Assembly: GCA_003157315.1 (NCBI GenBank)
Contig: PMJE01000071.1
Location: 1-6,330 of the forward strand
DNA from: Myxococcales bacterium
GTDB lineage: Bacteria; Myxococcota; Polyangia; Fen-1088
Length of the DNA: 6,330 nt
Direction: 5' to 3'
The position numbers and the translations under genes are program-made. The notes beneath the pieces are model-generated. The model was not told the DNA's origin. It made no database searches and saw only the letters and a list, made by a program, of their open reading frames with translations. This document shows, in pieces, positions 1 through 6,286 of this stretch. How positions within the stretch are numbered: position 1 is the first letter of the stretch; each line of letters starts with the position of its first letter.

Positions 1-452
1 GACGTCCGGCGCATAGACGCCATCGAACTGACGGCGCATCTATCTCGAACCGCCAAGAGACTTGCCTTCTCTTTCTCAATCTCCAGCTGGTATGCACGGT
101 TGAGCAGGCGACCGAGAGTATCTGTCATGTTCACTAGAGCCGCCACAAGTCCATCGAACGCGAGGTATGCGTAGTCGATCACCGCTGTCGGGTGTGTGAT
201 CTCCAAGGTAGCATCCGGAAGGTCGATACGTAGGCGCTCTGGCCCGGACGATGGTGTAAGAGACCGGCCAATGCCATCGATGCGCTCCCAATCGATACTC
301 TTCAGAATAGTCCAGTGGATGTCAGCGAACATTGCTTTGCGCTTGATGGCGCGAATCAGTGGGTCTATGTCAGCCGAGCTAGCAATTGGATTTCGGGCGC
401 CCAGATTCGGCACGCAAAGCACCTGTTCCAATACAGATAGCCGGTCAGCTAG
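1..452 (-). pseudogene. IS-disrupted partner gene of the DUF4062-NTPase, 3' part (unknown function, runs off left edge)
   Basis: The minus strand reads without a stop from 452 to the window edge (150 codons, starting L-A-D-R-L-S-V-L-E-Q). The composition is protein-like: mixed hydrophobic and charged residues, a segment with I-D-W-E-R-I-D-G-I-G, then a helical stretch around Y-A-Y-L-A-F-D-G-L-V-A-A-L followed by a charged helix with E-I-E-K-E-K. No signal peptide or membrane segment is visible. I do not recognise the family. The frame has no proper start here because an IS1634-type element ends at 453. If the IS and one CTAG are removed, the frame continues into GCT-AGG-GTG, and that GTG overlaps the stop codon of the upstream NTPase gene. 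It was therefore probably the second, translationally coupled gene of the operon, now cut off after about four codons. The same frame is open back to the transposase TAG at 548-546, so weak expression by reinitiation (for example TTG at 431 or GTG at 422) cannot be excluded. The real C-terminus lies outside the window. Confidence 0.75.
449..452. repeat. CTAG target-site duplication, left copy
   Basis: CTAG directly abuts the left inverted repeat and is repeated next to the right one. It is self-palindromic, so it could instead be the outermost part of the inverted repeats. In that case only a 2-bp AG would be shared outside (447-448 and 2312-2313). A 4-bp duplication is shorter than the 5-6 bp usually given for IS1634 elements. 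Confidence 0.6.
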
Positions 453-474
453 CCCCGCGTTTGACAGCTGGAGG
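453..474 (+). repeat. IS left terminal inverted repeat (IRR relative to transposase)
   Basis: This 22-bp end matches the reverse complement of 2286-2307 at 20 of 22 positions. The first 15 bases (CCCCGCGTTTGACAG) are identical. The mismatches are c/t at position 16 and g/a at position 19. The end lies downstream of the transposase stop. Confidence 0.9.
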
Positions 475-499
475 GGTGGAAAAGGTGAGGCAAGAGACT

Positions 500-526
500 G
501 ATCTGATTGGGCGATCTGCAGATCTG
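500..526 (+). repeat. Three GATCTG motifs and a 12-bp palindrome next to the IS left end
   Basis: GATCTG occurs at 500-505, 513-518 and 521-526. The last two sit in or overlap the perfect palindrome GATCTGCAGATC (513-524). This lies between the transposase stop and the left inverted repeat. It may be a subterminal protein-binding site. The three GATC sites would be Dam-methylated in hosts that have Dam. No function is shown by the sequence alone. Confidence 0.45.
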
Positions 527-537
527 GATTGAGAGTG

Positions 538-549
538 CTCTGTGCCTAC
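538..549 (+). repeat. 12-bp direct repeat flanking the transposase gene, copy 1
   Basis: CTCTGTGCCTAC here is identical to 2200-2211. This copy contains the transposase stop codon on the minus strand. The other copy lies 44 bp before the transposase ATG. Confidence 0.5.
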
Positions 550-2156
550 GGATTGGGGCCTGGCAGGACACGAGGAGGGGCAGAAATCTTGAGTGATTTG
601 AATAGGTTCTGTGCCGTAGACGGGAGGACGCCAGTCTCCCAGACGGTCTGTCCCTCGAAGTTCAGCTCCACGGCCCTGCATCGCCGCAGTAGGCGGCGCA
701 CCTGTTCAAATGGCTGTTTGGTTTCTATCTCGACGGCGCGTTCGAGGAGGTAGGCGATCGTGCAAAGGGTGACGTGGGCACGGATGCGTTTGTCGAGGCG
801 GTGATACACCGGACGCAGGTAGGTGCCGTGCTTGAGGCTGCAAAAGGCAGCCTCCACGCGCAGCAGGCCCTTGTAGGCCAGCGCTGCCTGCGCGGGATCG
901 ATCTTGGGATTGCTGACCTCCAGGACGAAAGTGCCGTCGCACTGGGCTTCGCGCTCAAGCTTGTGTTTGTCCAGGGCGAAGGTCCCGTCGTGGTGGCGGG
1001 TGACGAAACGACGGTAGAGACCATGTTCGGTGATTTGCGCGGCGTCGGCACCGGCGTTGACAGCCGCGAGCACGGGACGCATTCGTTCGAGTGCGCCGGT
1101 GCGCAGTTTGAGATCGCGCTCCGCACTTTCGGGCGAGAAGCACACGACCATGCGTTGCTGGCCGACGGTGATGGCCTTGACCATGAGACCCTCGCTGGCC
1201 TTCTGAAATGGCGCGGGGTCAGCGGTGATGGCGGCGCGCAGGCTCTCGGCCGCGCGCAGACGCACGCCCAGGATGTAGTCGAGGCCAGCCGCACGCACGG
1301 AAGCAATGTTGATCGCCGAAGCCATTCCGCGGTCCGCGACCCAAGCGACGTTGCGCAGGCCCATGCGCTTTAGCCTGGCCAGCATGGGCACGACGGTCAG
1401 CGCATCGGAGGTGTCGCCGCTGAAGACGTCCGAGGCGACAGGCAATCCCTGTTGGTCCACGGCGAGCCCCAGCACGATCTGTCTTCTGTCTGGGCGAAGG
1501 TCGCGCGAGTAGCCACGCTGGCGCAGACCATACTGGGCCGGCTCATCGCCGGGGTCGTCGCACTCGAAGTAGGTACTGGTGGTGTCGTAGTAGACGAGTT
1601 CGACACGGTCGAATAGCGAGCGGCGATGCAGGTACAGCGCTTCCTCCAGCGGCTCATGACAGTCGTCGAGGAAGTCCATGGCACGGTACAGGTGCTGGGC
1701 TTGTAAGCCCTCGACCCCAGGGAGATAGGCGTCGTTCTCGAACCAGTCCCAGGCGGCCAGCTTGGAGCCAGGGTCCAGCATTCTGTGCGCGACCATGACG
1801 AACAAGGCGCGTTCGACCGGGGCGTCGTACTTGCGCTGGCGCAAGTGCTTGGCGAAAAACTTGTGCAGGTCGAAGCGACGCCAGAGCGCATCCGCAAGGT
1901 AGACGACGCCGAAGTCGCGAACCTCACCCACTCGTCCACCCTCCGGCACCTGGCCATTTTCAAGATAGCGCGAAAGCGCGAGGACGAGCCGGCGCACCTG
2001 CTCACGGTCAATTTGGTCCACGCGGCCAAGCGGAAGTAGCACGCGGTGACGGGGCTTGCCGACGTCGTCACGAAACGACTCGACGATCTGCGCATATCTG
2101 ACCGGTCGACCGGCCTTCTTCCCTGTTACTACTTCGCGGAGGAACATGGCTTCCAT
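546..2156 (-). CDS. IS1634-family DDE transposase
   Basis: This 536-residue transposase would catalyse cut-and-paste-type movement of the surrounding element through an RNase H-like DDE fold. The N-terminal region (about 5-70, starting F-L-R-E-V-V) is typical of the IS1634 branch of the IS4-related transposases. The catalytic residues can be placed: D191 in YYDTTSTYF, D275 in VADRGM, and E435 in RVEAAFCSLK, with the K442 that sits seven residues after the glutamate. The block G-Y-S-R-D-L-R-P-D (215-223) and the segment L-R-P-V-Y-H-R with following R-A-H-V (447-462) are also family hallmarks. Length is normal and no frameshift is visible. ATG at 2156 is used; a second ATG at 2147 (M4, M-F-L-R) is an equally plausible start because neither has a clear Shine-Dalgarno sequence. 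The stop is TAG at 548-546. The gene points the same way as the host operon, so readthrough transcription from the NTPase gene could reach it. Confidence 0.93.
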   Translation of the reverse strand: MEAMFLREVVTGKKAGRPVRYAQIVESFRDDVGKPRHRVLLPLGRVDQIDREQVRRLVLALSRYLENGQVPEGGRVGEVRDFGVVYLADALWRRFDLHKFFAKHLRQRKYDAPVERALFVMVAHRMLDPGSKLAAWDWFENDAYLPGVEGLQAQHLYRAMDFLDDCHEPLEEALYLHRRSLFDRVELVYYDTTSTYFECDDPGDEPAQYGLRQRGYSRDLRPDRRQIVLGLAVDQQGLPVASDVFSGDTSDALTVVPMLARLKRMGLRNVAWVADRGMASAINIASVRAAGLDYILGVRLRAAESLRAAITADPAPFQKASEGLMVKAITVGQQRMVVCFSPESAERDLKLRTGALERMRPVLAAVNAGADAAQITEHGLYRRFVTRHHDGTFALDKHKLEREAQCDGTFVLEVSNPKIDPAQAALAYKGLLRVEAAFCSLKHGTYLRPVYHRLDKRIRAHVTLCTIAYLLERAVEIETKQPFEQVRRLLRRCRAVELNFEGQTVWETGVLPSTAQNLFKSLKISAPPRVLPGPNP

Positions 2157-2199
2157 GCTGTCGGCAATTGCGTTGCCACGTCAAGCATGCGTCCGCCGC

Positions 2200-2211
2200 C
2201 TCTGTGCCTAC
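2200..2211 (+). repeat. 12-bp direct repeat flanking the transposase gene, copy 2
   Basis: This is an exact copy of the 12 bases at 538-549, in the same orientation, inside the noncoding right part of the IS. A chance match is possible. Confidence 0.5.
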
Positions 2212-2229
2212 ACGTTTTCAGCGTCGTGA

Positions 2230-2266
2230 AGAACGTAAGTCCGCGATTCTCGCGGACTTACGTTCT
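2230..2266. repeat. Perfect 17-bp inverted repeat (hairpin) upstream of the transposase
   Basis: Bases 2230-2246 are exactly complementary to 2250-2266, leaving a 3-nt loop (ttc). The core arm is GAACGTAAGTCCGCG. The hairpin lies inside the IS, between its right end and the transposase ATG, with the stem ending about 74 nt before the ATG. It lacks a T-run on either side, so it is not a standard intrinsic terminator. A strong RNA stem here would form in transcripts entering from the NTPase gene. It could damp transposase expression from outside transcription, as stem structures do in some IS4-group elements. That role is inference. Confidence 0.85.
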
Positions 2267-2285
2267 CTCCACCCCCCAAAAGGGG

Positions 2286-2307
2286 CCTTCAACTGTCAAA
2301 CGCGGGG
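2286..2307 (-). repeat. IS right terminal inverted repeat (IRL relative to transposase)
   Basis: This is the partner of the inverted repeat at 453-474, with 20 of 22 positions identical. Reading inward on the minus strand it contains TTGACA (2299-2294), a perfect -35 hexamer pointing towards the transposase. I see no convincing -10 at 16-18 bp, so a promoter call is not justified. The inward flank has a CCCCTTTTGGGG palindrome (2285-2274). Confidence 0.9.
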
Positions 2308-2311
2308 CTAG
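2308..2311. repeat. CTAG target-site duplication, right copy
   Basis: This is the second copy of CTAG, adjacent to the right inverted repeat. Collapsing the two copies restores one continuous reading frame between GTG at 2320 and the frame at 452-1. That fits a simple insertion without adjacent deletion. Confidence 0.6.
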
Positions 2312-2320
2312 AGCCCTCAC
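2308..2320 (-). pseudogene. 5' stub of the disrupted partner gene (GTG start in GTGA overlap)
   Basis: GTG at 2320-2318 overlaps the TGA stop (2319-2317) of the DUF4062-NTPase gene by the four bases GTGA. Reading on gives M-R-A-L up to the CTAG target. In the present arrangement the frame runs into the IS right end and stops at a TAA at 2260-2258, giving a 20-residue dead-end peptide. In the reconstructed uninterrupted sequence it is in frame with the 150-codon frame at 452-1. The start assignment is inference. It is supported by frame agreement, the typical overlap geometry and an upstream purine-rich sequence. Confidence 0.6.
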
Positions 2321-5300
2321 TCGTCGTCCCCTTCTTCCTCCCACTGTTCTCTGTCCTGCCGAATGTGGTCCTCAGCAGCCCTAACAAGCGAGTCATAGAA
2401 ATATCCTGCGGGCTGATTCGAGTAGACGTGCGCAAGTTTCTGGGCCTGCTCTTTGTCGTGCAGGTGCCGTGGCGCAGGCTGGCCAGGTGTGCTGGTGTAG
2501 GTCCCGTTGGTTGCAAGACAATACAGTTCGCTCATCGCGCTCTTTAGGCAATCGTCGCCGCATCTAGCCGCAGCCGCAAGGAGTTCAGCCATCAATTCAT
2601 GGTCCGAGAAGATGATGCCGTGATTGAACCCTCTAAGGAGATGAGCAGCTCCGACGATTCTGTTCGCGTCACCCGAGGACAGCCATTCCCCTAGGACCGC
2701 AAGACCGCCTAGCAGATTCCTCGCACAGACATGGAATAGCTCAGGGAGCCAGAACCGCGCCGCAGAACTCGCCTCCAAGAGGGCATCACGAATCATTCGA
2801 AGAATGTCAGGGTACTCTTTTGCCTGCTCCAGGTCGGGCAGATTCAGGCCATGCCCGCCGTAGGGGATTGGTGTGAATCGATGTCCTCGCTTGTCGGATT
2901 CTCCATCATCATCCCACAAAATACGGCTGAGAAGCATCTCGACCGTTTGCCTCGGACGTCTGGTTGAGGCGAAGGCAACGAACTCCAGAATGTCGAAGCC
3001 ACCGCCCTCTATGGAGTTGAGCCGCGTGATCCGTCCCAAAAGGGTGTCGATATCGGTGTCAGACAGTGCATTCGGATCGAGACCAAACTTGGGATGCAGG
3101 GCATTGAGAACTGCATCACCAAGCGCGGGATCGTCACCCCAGTCGATGCTCGTGAGGATCTTCAGGGCTTCTGAAAGAGATTCTCCGGGGCAACGGCGAA
3201 GGGCGTCCGGGACCATCCTGCGCACGATTGGTGAACGGTCTTGGCTCAGTTTTCGAACCATCTCGATGACTTCTTTGGGCGGCACGGGACGGGCAACTAT
3301 CCACTGGGCGGCATCCAAGGCGTACATCCTCAGGGGATCCTGTGCAGCCATGCTCAGTTGCGTGAGCACCTCTACGGCGAGCTCAGGCTGCCGTTCGTAA
3401 GCGTCTAGAATTGCGGGCCGGAGAAGACGCCAACCATCCTCATCGGATGCAATCAGCGCACGAATCACCTCCTCGCTATGCTCTGGCTTCATTGCGACTA
3501 TCGAACGAATGAGTTGGTCCGGGTACGCCTGAGTTCCGAAATCGCGCAGGCGGCCGATGGACGTCAAGACCGTTCCAACAGTTGCCGCAGGCGTTCTGTG
3601 CTCATCCCATAAGGCCTCAGCAGCTCGATCGCAGAGATCACAAATTCTCTTGTGCTCCGCCTCGATATTGTCGAGTCGTTCCTCCCACGGTGCTCCAACC
3701 AAGAGGTAAAGAAGTCCCTCGTTTGGCCCTGGTGGACAGCCTTTCCACGCATCAGCCAACATTGGAGCGATCTCGGGCCACCGTTCCTGATGGGGCACGC
3801 GGAGCTCTCTACGCGCGAAGAAGCGCACGATCTCGGATGGCGCTGCAGTGGCGATCTCCCGAAGTGCATCAATCGCAAACGCCGTCTCCTGTTGCCAAGC
3901 AGCCACCTCGCCTTCTTCAGGTATGCCCGTTATCGGGCCTCGCGGAGTGCACAGCAGTTGGGCCAACTCGTGCAGGGCAACCTTGGCCTCTGCTAGCCTT
4001 CCAACCAAAGCGATGCGCTTTAGGCCTTCCATGATATTGCGTCGGCGATCGGCTATCTGAGGGAGATACTTGGCCAGGGAGAACTCCCCCCATGTTATCT
4101 GGAGCCTGTTCGACCTGTTCCATTCCCCCACCCGACGTAGCGCAAGGCCCAGTCCGGATACGGCCCAGGGGGCATCCTCCTTGCGATCTACATCGTGAAG
4201 TCGTCCTAGCAGAAACTCGATAGTCTGGACGTGCACCCCGCGTGGTGATTGCCAATCGGATCTGTCCTTGTACTTCAACAGGTCCTCGAATCGTCGTCTT
4301 GGGTGCTCGGGATACTGATTCGTTGGCCGGTGGTCGAGGAGCGCGGCTTTCCAGAGCCTCGCGACACAGCGTCCGGTGAAGTCCGGATGCCCTGCAATGA
4401 ATCCGAATAGTTCCGTGAGCGTCCGGTTGACCATAGCCGGCGTGTCTTCCAACCCCCATTCCGCCAACTGAGAATCGGCAGGAGCGTTTGGATGGTCGTC
4501 TAGCCATTCGGCAATGTCGAGTACCTCGGCAGGGGCAAACAGGGCAGCCCGCTTGAGCTTCCCGAGGAGCTCTGCCCGCTGCCTATTCGTTGCCCGTGGC
4601 AGAAATGCCATCCTCTCTTCCCAAATCCTGGCGAGGACTGCGTCGTGTTTGGCATCGGTAGCGGCCCGCCAGTCGAGTTCAGCGGCGTTGGCAAGAATGT
4701 TCTCCAGCAGCGCAGGAAAGATCTCGATCATCTTCTCGACAAATCTAGTCGGCCTGCCGTTTTCATCGACCGCCGCCTTGTAGAGCAGATGATCCCCGAG
4801 AACATCTGGGCTGACTCGTACCTGTCGCCCTCGACGCATCAAGAAGCCGGCAGTTTCTAATTTGGCGAGCAGCAGGCGCAACTCATGTTCCGCCAACTCG
4901 ACGAAGTCAGAGAGCCTGGCCACAAACGCGTCGTCTCCCAAGAGCGCTGGACCGACGCAGGCAATGACCTCAAGAACCTTCCTGCGGACCCGCACATTCT
5001 CGTCCTTGAAGATTGGGTCATCGAGAAGGTGGTCAAGAACGACAGTGCGAAATCCCTCTTCCGTCTGTCCGAGGACCTCCGGAAATACCTTCTTAGCCAC
5101 AATGCACCGGGAGCCGACACGGATGATCAGAGGGTTCCGGTCAGCCAATCTCACTAGGCGATCTCCAAGGTATCCAAAGTCCGATCCTAGGCAGCATCGC
5201 GCCAGCTCTTCCGCGTCCTCCTTGGCCAAGGGAGAAAGGTCAATGCTTGGCGGTGGATCGTCACCTATCAACGAACGTATCGATGGTCGGAGAATTTCTA

Positions 5301-6171
5301 CTGCACTTGGCCTGCACGAAACGATGTAGCGAGTCCGATCATTCTGCTGGCGACAGGCTGCAATGAGCTGGCCCAAGTCCGGTCTCCGATGGGCGTCGTC
5401 AAAGACAAGAATCGTCGGCCCATCTGGCAGCCGATTGACGTCTCCGGAGTTCCACTGCGCGTCAGGTGCGACAAAAAGGATCTTGGGGGCGCCAGAATCA
5501 GTGCCGACGGCTTTCGCCGCCTCCAAGACGAGTCTACTCTTCCCACTGCCACCAGGCGCCTTGAGTACAAGCAGGTCACCAGTGCCTTTGATGAAGTCCA
5601 CTAGCTGCTGCAGCGGCTCGCGCCTCCCAACAAATGGCCCCTCGTGATTAAAGAGCGGTGGCTTTTCTCCCAGTTGGAGAGCAAAAGCCAGATCGTAGCG
5701 TTGGAAAAGGGAGAATCGGCCAATCAACCGCCCCTGGCGATCGGCCTTGTTGATCGAGGCCAACACCTCCACTGGCAAGTCCTCGCTCCTAGACACCGTA
5801 TCGTAGGTAGCATCGTTTCCGACCTCGGCTAGGAAATCGTCAAGCCTCTTCCTCTGCTCGGTGCCCAGCCCAGAATCCGCCGGCACACTGAACGCCAGCA
5901 CTGGGATGCAAAGCCGTCTGGCCTCGCGAAACTCCCTATGGGTGTAGGAGATCCCCTCCGGGAGTTCTGAACCGTAGCGAGGCCCGACGATGAGCACGAC
6001 GACGTCTGACTTCCGGACCTCACCGAGGCAAACATCGATGGGAGGGTCAGCCTGCGCTCCGAACTCCTCCATCGCGCCGACATCATAGTCGGCCTTGCGC
6101 AGACCTCGCATCAGCCGGCTTCGCGGCTCTTCAAAGCCTTTGGACACAGAGCTGACAAAGACCCTAATCAT
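2317..6171 (-). CDS. DUF4062 (TIR-like) - STAND P-loop NTPase, probable defence or stress sensor
   Basis: This is a 1284-residue, probably cytosolic protein with no signal peptide or membrane segment. Residues 1-97 form a DUF4062 domain: strand I-R-V-F-V-S-S at the start, M-E-E-F-G-A at 34-39, V-C-L-G-E-V-R-K-S-D-V at 47-57, the V-V-V-L-I-V-G-P-R-Y-G core at 57-67, and Y-T-H-R-E-F-R-E-A at 76-84. DUF4062 is regarded as TIR-like and is often an N-terminal module on signalling NTPases. Residues 180-470 are a STAND-type NTPase: entry motif FVGRREPLQQL (180-190), Walker A APGGSGKS (205-212, K211), Walker B ILVFDDAH (254-261), sensor-like RYIVSCRPS (281-289), RNPLII (345-350) and a winged-helix-like end with VSPDVLGDHLL (453-463). 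From about 470 to 1284 only helical, HEAT-like sequence is evident (clearest about 885-1010), which by analogy would be the sensor. The tail is very acidic. ATG 6171 is fixed by an in-frame TGA 15 nt upstream and by the domain starting at M1. It lacks a clear Shine-Dalgarno sequence. By analogy with Avs-like STAND proteins, ligand binding would trigger NTP-driven oligomerisation and activate the N-terminal effector. The stop overlaps the GTG of the disrupted partner gene. Confidence 0.9.
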   Translation of the reverse strand: MIRVFVSSVSKGFEEPRSRLMRGLRKADYDVGAMEEFGAQADPPIDVCLGEVRKSDVVVLIVGPRYGSELPEGISYTHREFREARRLCIPVLAFSVPADSGLGTEQRKRLDDFLAEVGNDATYDTVSRSEDLPVEVLASINKADRQGRLIGRFSLFQRYDLAFALQLGEKPPLFNHEGPFVGRREPLQQLVDFIKGTGDLLVLKAPGGSGKSRLVLEAAKAVGTDSGAPKILFVAPDAQWNSGDVNRLPDGPTILVFDDAHRRPDLGQLIAACRQQNDRTRYIVSCRPSAVEILRPSIRSLIGDDPPPSIDLSPLAKEDAEELARCCLGSDFGYLGDRLVRLADRNPLIIRVGSRCIVAKKVFPEVLGQTEEGFRTVVLDHLLDDPIFKDENVRVRRKVLEVIACVGPALLGDDAFVARLSDFVELAEHELRLLLAKLETAGFLMRRGRQVRVSPDVLGDHLLYKAAVDENGRPTRFVEKMIEIFPALLENILANAAELDWRAATDAKHDAVLARIWEERMAFLPRATNRQRAELLGKLKRAALFAPAEVLDIAEWLDDHPNAPADSQLAEWGLEDTPAMVNRTLTELFGFIAGHPDFTGRCVARLWKAALLDHRPTNQYPEHPRRRFEDLLKYKDRSDWQSPRGVHVQTIEFLLGRLHDVDRKEDAPWAVSGLGLALRRVGEWNRSNRLQITWGEFSLAKYLPQIADRRRNIMEGLKRIALVGRLAEAKVALHELAQLLCTPRGPITGIPEEGEVAAWQQETAFAIDALREIATAAPSEIVRFFARRELRVPHQERWPEIAPMLADAWKGCPPGPNEGLLYLLVGAPWEERLDNIEAEHKRICDLCDRAAEALWDEHRTPAATVGTVLTSIGRLRDFGTQAYPDQLIRSIVAMKPEHSEEVIRALIASDEDGWRLLRPAILDAYERQPELAVEVLTQLSMAAQDPLRMYALDAAQWIVARPVPPKEVIEMVRKLSQDRSPIVRRMVPDALRRCPGESLSEALKILTSIDWGDDPALGDAVLNALHPKFGLDPNALSDTDIDTLLGRITRLNSIEGGGFDILEFVAFASTRRPRQTVEMLLSRILWDDDGESDKRGHRFTPIPYGGHGLNLPDLEQAKEYPDILRMIRDALLEASSAARFWLPELFHVCARNLLGGLAVLGEWLSSGDANRIVGAAHLLRGFNHGIIFSDHELMAELLAAAARCGDDCLKSAMSELYCLATNGTYTSTPGQPAPRHLHDKEQAQKLAHVYSNQPAGYFYDSLVRAAEDHIRQDREQWEEEGDDE
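2328..2340 (-). promoter_or_regulatory. Ribosome-binding sequence for the disrupted partner gene
   Basis: Within the last codons of the NTPase gene the minus strand reads GAGGAAGAAGGGG. AAGGGG lies 7 nt before the GTG at 2320. This supports that GTG as a real start within the GTGA overlap. The purine run also encodes the acidic C-terminal tail (Q-W-E-E-E-G-D-D-E), so part of the signal may simply be coding bias. Confidence 0.4.
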
Positions 6172-6247
6172 GCCAGACCAACCGTTTCACAACGTGACGC
6201 GGTGGATCGCCGATGGATTCTGATGACCTCTCGCACTCACAAGGGGC

Positions 6248-6253
6248 AGTATA
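6248..6253 (-). promoter_or_regulatory. Candidate -10 element for the DUF4062-NTPase gene
   Basis: The minus strand reads TATACT, five of six matches to the sigma-70 -10 consensus, 77 bp before the ATG. No good -35 hexamer lies at 16-18 bp. The nearest candidate, TTCGAA, is 20 bp upstream within a dyad. The start site and promoter class remain open. Confidence 0.25.
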
Positions 6254-6267
6254 CGCCTTTGGTGCCT

Positions 6268-6286
6268 AATCCTTTCGAACAGGATT
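6268..6286. repeat. 19-bp imperfect dyad upstream of the operon
   Basis: AATCCT and AGGATT flank TTCGAAC on the plus strand, giving 6-bp arms around a 7-base centre, followed by five Ts. It overlaps the expected -35 region of the candidate promoter, so it could be an operator. On the plus strand it could be a weak terminator for rightward transcription. Neither is established. Confidence 0.3.

Larger units (their letters stand above)
453..2307 (-). mobile_element. Complete IS1634-family insertion sequence, 1855 bp
   Basis: The element is bounded by imperfect terminal inverted repeats beginning CCCCGCGTTTGACAG and flanked on both sides by CTAG. It carries one full-length transposase gene on the minus strand. 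The length falls in the usual 1.5-2.0 kb range for the IS1634 group. About 93 bp lie between the transposase stop and the left end, and about 151 bp between the right end and the transposase ATG. The right-hand stretch contains a strong hairpin. No interruption of the transposase frame is seen, so the element looks potentially active and fairly recent. Its exact ends depend on whether the palindromic CTAG is counted as target duplication (my choice) or as part of the inverted repeats. Confidence 0.9.

Noticed and set aside
196..501. 101-codon plus-strand frame across the IS left junction
   Set aside because: It crosses the IS boundary and is antisense to the better-supported partner-gene frame, so it cannot be an ancestral gene.
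445..681. 78-codon minus-strand frame beginning in the transposase 3' end
   Set aside because: It overlaps the intact transposase in another frame, ends just past the IS boundary and has no recognisable motif.
725..1306. 193-codon minus-strand open frame overlapping the transposase
   Set aside because: It is the same strand shifted by one frame. The sequence is rich in S, T, P, R and A, as expected for a frame-shadow, and has no domain.
774..1373. 199-codon plus-strand open frame inside the transposase gene
   Set aside because: It is antisense to a transposase with complete DDE motifs. Such frames are common shadows in GC-rich coding DNA and this one shows no recognisable motif.
2230..2266. 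Intrinsic terminator at the IS hairpin
   Set aside because: There is no run of Ts after the stem on either strand.
3917..4507. 196-codon minus-strand frame within the NTPase gene
   Set aside because: It is an out-of-frame shadow of the helical-repeat region; its R/G/P-rich composition does not look like a real protein.
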